NCBI RefSeq assembly: GCF_030413635.1
Contig: NZ_CP129235.1
Span: forward strand, 1,178,001 to 1,242,000
Direction: 5' to 3'
Length of the DNA stretch: 64,000 nt
Source: Planococcus shenhongbingii
Lineage (GTDB): Bacteria > Bacillota > Bacilli > Bacillales_A > Planococcaceae
This document shows, one piece after another, positions 61,530-64,000 of this stretch. A program made the translations under genes and the position numbers. A model generated the notes under the pieces. That model did not search any database. It was not told the origin of the DNA and saw only the letters and a program-made list of their open reading frames with translations. How positions within the stretch are numbered: position 1 is the stretch's first letter; every line of letters starts with the position of its first letter.

Positions 61530-62714
61530 ATGTTGAAGAAAATGACTATGAAAGACGTGGACTTAAAAGGAAAACGCGTATTTTGCCGAGTGGATTTTAA
61601 CGTACCGATGTCAGAAGGAAAAGTGACAGATGATACACGGATCCGCGCTGCCATTCCAACCATCGAATATTTGGTTGATAATGGAGCAAAAGTAATTTTG
61701 GCCAGCCACTTGGGACGGCCAAAAGGTACAGTCAACGAAGACATGAGGCTTGCAGCTGCAGGCGCCAAACTAAGTGAATTATTACATAAAGAAGTGAAAA
61801 GCCTTGATGAATCCATCGGGCAAAAAGTTGAGCAGGAAATTGCTTCAATGAACGATGGCGACATTGTTTTATTGGAAAATGTCCGCTTCCATCCCGGCGA
61901 AGAAAAGAATGATGAACAATTGGCTAAAGCGTTTGCTGCATTGGCAGATGTTTTCGTCAACGACGCTTTTGGAGCGGCACATAGAGCGCACGCTTCAACT
62001 GCCGGCATCGCTAAGCATCTGACTGCTGTTTCCGGCCTGTTGCTGGAAAAGGAACTGGATGTGTTAGGGAAAGCCTTATCTGAGCCGGAGCGTCCATTTA
62101 CAGCGATTATCGGCGGAGCGAAAGTAAAAGACAAAATCGGCGTAATCGACCATTTGCTGGATAAAGTCGACAACCTGCTGATCGGCGGCGGGCTTTCTTA
62201 TACCTTTACGAAAGCTCAAGGCCATGAAATCGGCACTTCTTTGCTCGAAGAAGACAAAATCGAGCTGGCACAATCGTTCATCAAAAAGGCGGAAGAAAAA
62301 GGTGTCAAACTTTATCTGCCGCTAGATGTAGTTGTGGCACAAAAATTCTCCAATGACGGCGAGACCAAAGTGGTTAGTATCGATGAAATTCCTGCAGATT
62401 GGATGGGCCTCGATATTGGACCGAAAACCGTTGAGCTTTATTCCGATGTCATTCTGAACTCTAAATTGATCATTTGGAACGGGCCAATGGGCGTCTTTGA
62501 AATGAGTTCTTTTGAAAATGGCACAAAATCAGTAGCACAGGCTATGGCAAAAACAGAAGCTTATACAGTTATCGGCGGAGGCGATTCAGCCGCTGCAGTA
62601 GAGCAGTTCAATGTCGCTGATCAAATGGATCATATTTCAACCGGCGGCGGAGCTTCCCTCGAATTTATGGAAGGCAAAGAATTGCCAGGCGTAACTGCCT
62701 TAACCGACAAATAG
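61530..62714 (+). CDS. pgk: Phosphoglycerate kinase
   Basis: The 394-residue two-domain kinase makes ATP from 1,3-bisphosphoglycerate. Visible are [19 protein letters not shown] near residue 20, ASHLGRPKG near 58, [14 protein letters not shown] near 143, [11 protein letters not shown] near 193, the nucleotide-side GPMGVFE near 322 and [12 protein letters not shown] near 350. GGGGAGG precedes the ATG. Follows gap in the usual order. Confidence 0.97.
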   Translation: MLKKMTMKDVDLKGKRVFCRVDFNVPMSEGKVTDDTRIRAAIPTIEYLVDNGAKVILASHLGRPKGTVNEDMRLAAAGAKLSELLHKEVKSLDESIGQKVEQEIASMNDGDIVLLENVRFHPGEEKNDEQLAKAFAALADVFVNDAFGAAHRAHASTAGIAKHLTAVSGLLLEKELDVLGKALSEPERPFTAIIGGAKVKDKIGVIDHLLDKVDNLLIGGGLSYTFTKAQGHEIGTSLLEEDKIELAQSFIKKAEEKGVKLYLPLDVVVAQKFSNDGETKVVSIDEIPADWMGLDIGPKTVELYSDVILNSKLIIWNGPMGVFEMSSFENGTKSVAQAMAKTEAYTVIGGGDSAAAVEQFNVADQMDHISTGGGASLEFMEGKELPGVTALTDK

Positions 62715-62728
62715 AAGGAGTGGTATTG

Positions 62729-63490
62729 TTGAGAAAACCGATTATTGCTGGAAACTGGAAAATGTATAAGACCTTATCTGAAGCAAAGGAATTTGTAGAA
62801 GAAGTAAAAGGTCTCGTGCCGGATGCAGACAAAGTTGATTCGGTCATTTGCGCTCCTGCTCTTTACCTGCAGCAGCTTGTCGCATCAACAGAATCAAGTT
62901 CGCTTCAAATAGGCGCTCAAACGATGCATGAAGAAAAAGAAGGTGCATTTACTGGAGAAATCAGTGCTGCCCAATTGGCTGATATTAAAGTGAATTACGT
63001 GATTATCGGGCATTCAGAGCGCCGGCAGTATTTCAATGAAACGGACCAATCGGTCAACAAAAAAGTCCATGCAGCATTTGAAAACGGCTTAACACCGATT
63101 ATGTGCGTGGGCGAGACCTTGGAACAGCGTGAAAACGGCGAAACCGGCTCAGTGGTTGAAGCACAAGTAGAAGCAGGGCTCGCTGGATTATCGGAACAGC
63201 AAGCCGAGCAATTGGTGATTGCTTATGAACCGATCTGGGCGATTGGAACAGGCAAGACAGCTACTGCCCAAGATGCCAACGAAGTTTGCGGCATTATCCG
63301 AAATAAAGTGGCTTCATTATTCAATGACGGCATTGCTCAGCAAGTCCGCATCCAGTATGGCGGCAGCGTTAAACCCGCCAATATTGAAGAATTGCTGGGT
63401 ATGGAACACATTGACGGCGCGCTTGTTGGAGGCGCCAGCCTTGAAACGGATTCCTTTGTAAAACTACTAGAGGCGGGATCGCATGCGTAA
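62729..63490 (+). CDS. tpiA: Triosephosphate isomerase
   Basis: The 253-residue barrel enzyme has catalytic Lys in GNWKMYKT (residue 12), His in [11 protein letters not shown] (about 95), Glu in [14 protein letters not shown] (about 167) and phosphate loop [10 protein letters not shown]. The TTG start ([11 protein letters not shown]) is chosen to match the family N-terminus; GAAGGAGTG lies about 8 bases upstream, while a GTG nine bases earlier touches it. Overlaps gpmI by 8 bases. Confidence 0.96.
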   Translation: MRKPIIAGNWKMYKTLSEAKEFVEEVKGLVPDADKVDSVICAPALYLQQLVASTESSSLQIGAQTMHEEKEGAFTGEISAAQLADIKVNYVIIGHSERRQYFNETDQSVNKKVHAAFENGLTPIMCVGETLEQRENGETGSVVEAQVEAGLAGLSEQQAEQLVIAYEPIWAIGTGKTATAQDANEVCGIIRNKVASLFNDGIAQQVRIQYGGSVKPANIEELLGMEHIDGALVGGASLETDSFVKLLEAGSHA

Positions 63491-64000
63491 TACAGATTAT
63501 CCAGTAGCGTTAATCATTTTGGATGGCTTCGGCTGCCGGAAAGAGACTTTTGGCAATGCTGTTTCTCAAGCAAATAAACCGAATTTTGATCAATTATGGG
63601 AAAACTATCCGCATAGCCTTTTGACGGCTTCAGGCGAAGCGGTAGGGCTTCCGGAAGGCCAGATGGGCAACTCAGAAGTTGGCCATTTGAACATCGGTGC
63701 CGGAAGAATCGTTTATCAGAACCTGACACGGATCCATAAATCAATCCGCGATGGCGACTTTTTTCAAAATGCCGCTTTTGTAGAAGCAGTTGAAAATGCC
63801 AAAGCAAACGGCAAAGCGCTCCATTTGATGGGCTTGCTGTCAGACGGCGGCGTGCATAGCCATTATGAGCATTTGTTCGCTCTGCTGGAATTGGCGAAAT
63901 TTTATGGCTTAACACGTGTTTATGTACACGGATTCTTGGATGGCCGGGACGTCGGGCCACAGACAGCAATTAAATATGTGGAAGAAGCCGAGCAAAAAAT
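63483..64000 (+). CDS. gpmI: 2,3-bisphosphoglycerate-independent phosphoglycerate mutase (partial)
   Basis: The reading frame opens at ATG 63483 ([20 protein letters not shown]) behind GGCGGGA and runs off the window after about 172 of an expected ~510 codons. Metal-binding Asp is in ILDGFG, the phospho-acceptor Ser in [17 protein letters not shown] (about residue 62), and the substrate region includes [10 protein letters not shown] and [10 protein letters not shown]. Fifth gene of the glycolytic operon; enolase is expected next, outside the window. Confidence 0.95.
   Translation, partial: MRNTDYPVALIILDGFGCRKETFGNAVSQANKPNFDQLWENYPHSLLTASGEAVGLPEGQMGNSEVGHLNIGAGRIVYQNLTRIHKSIRDGDFFQNAAFVEAVENAKANGKALHLMGLLSDGGVHSHYEHLFALLELAKFYGLTRVYVHGFLDGRDVGPQTAIKYVEEAEQK

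Overview
The window is a gene-dense stretch of a Bacillales (low-GC Gram-positive) chromosome. Gene content and order follow Bacillus subtilis closely. Frequent TTG/GTG starts, strong GGAGG ribosome binding sites, and GC-rich dispersed repeats between genes make Planococcaceae (Planococcus/Planomicrobium-like) the best guess. The family placement is an inference from style and memory, not a computed classification. No phage, plasmid, transposase or CRISPR array is visible.

0-13.4 kb: secretion and heme. A minus-strand run carries the foldase lipoprotein PrsA, two small membrane proteins, the MarR-type regulator Hpr/ScoC, YhaH, the tryptophan transporter TrpP (with a probable TRAP site over its ribosome binding site) and Hit. 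Divergent to it is the ABC exporter EcsAB. After a repeat island come an M20 amidohydrolase, the heme monooxygenase HmoB and the coproporphyrin-dependent heme genes hemE-hemH-hemY followed by a YtkA-like lipoprotein.

13.4-28 kb: a 41-residue YhfH zinc-ribbon protein, lipoate ligase, a complete BceRSAB-like two-component/ABC peptide-detoxification operon, a FadR-box-controlled acyl-CoA synthetase, an S9 peptidase, an enoyl-CoA hydratase, an AarF/UbiB kinase, a YhjD-like protein, a ComK homologue and an IDEAL-domain protein.

28-43 kb: uvrBA and the YvlB-like DUF4097 protein. An accessory block follows: an M20 peptidase, a DUF1801 protein, a Tet(M)-related GTPase and an amidase. The hprK-lgt-yvoD-ppaX-yvoF operon comes next.

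43-64 kb: the histidine operon hisZGDBHAF(IE), the TPR/HTH protein YvcD with a 15-codon leader ORF, trxB, the yvcI-rapZ-glmR-whiA-crh operon, clpP under a CtsR box, tRNA-Arg(CCG), lemA plus a TPM-domain gene, a small glutaredoxin, and the glycolytic operon cggR-gap-pgk-tpiA-gpmI, which runs off the right end.

Functional threads: HprK/P, its target Crh and the CggR-controlled glycolytic operon form a carbon-sensing set; PrsA, Ecs, Hpr and ClpP form a secretion/proteolysis set. The most unusual non-coding signal is a family of 350-700 bp repeats sitting between convergent genes. In the two complete cases each is bracketed by two near-identical copies of the local transcription terminator.
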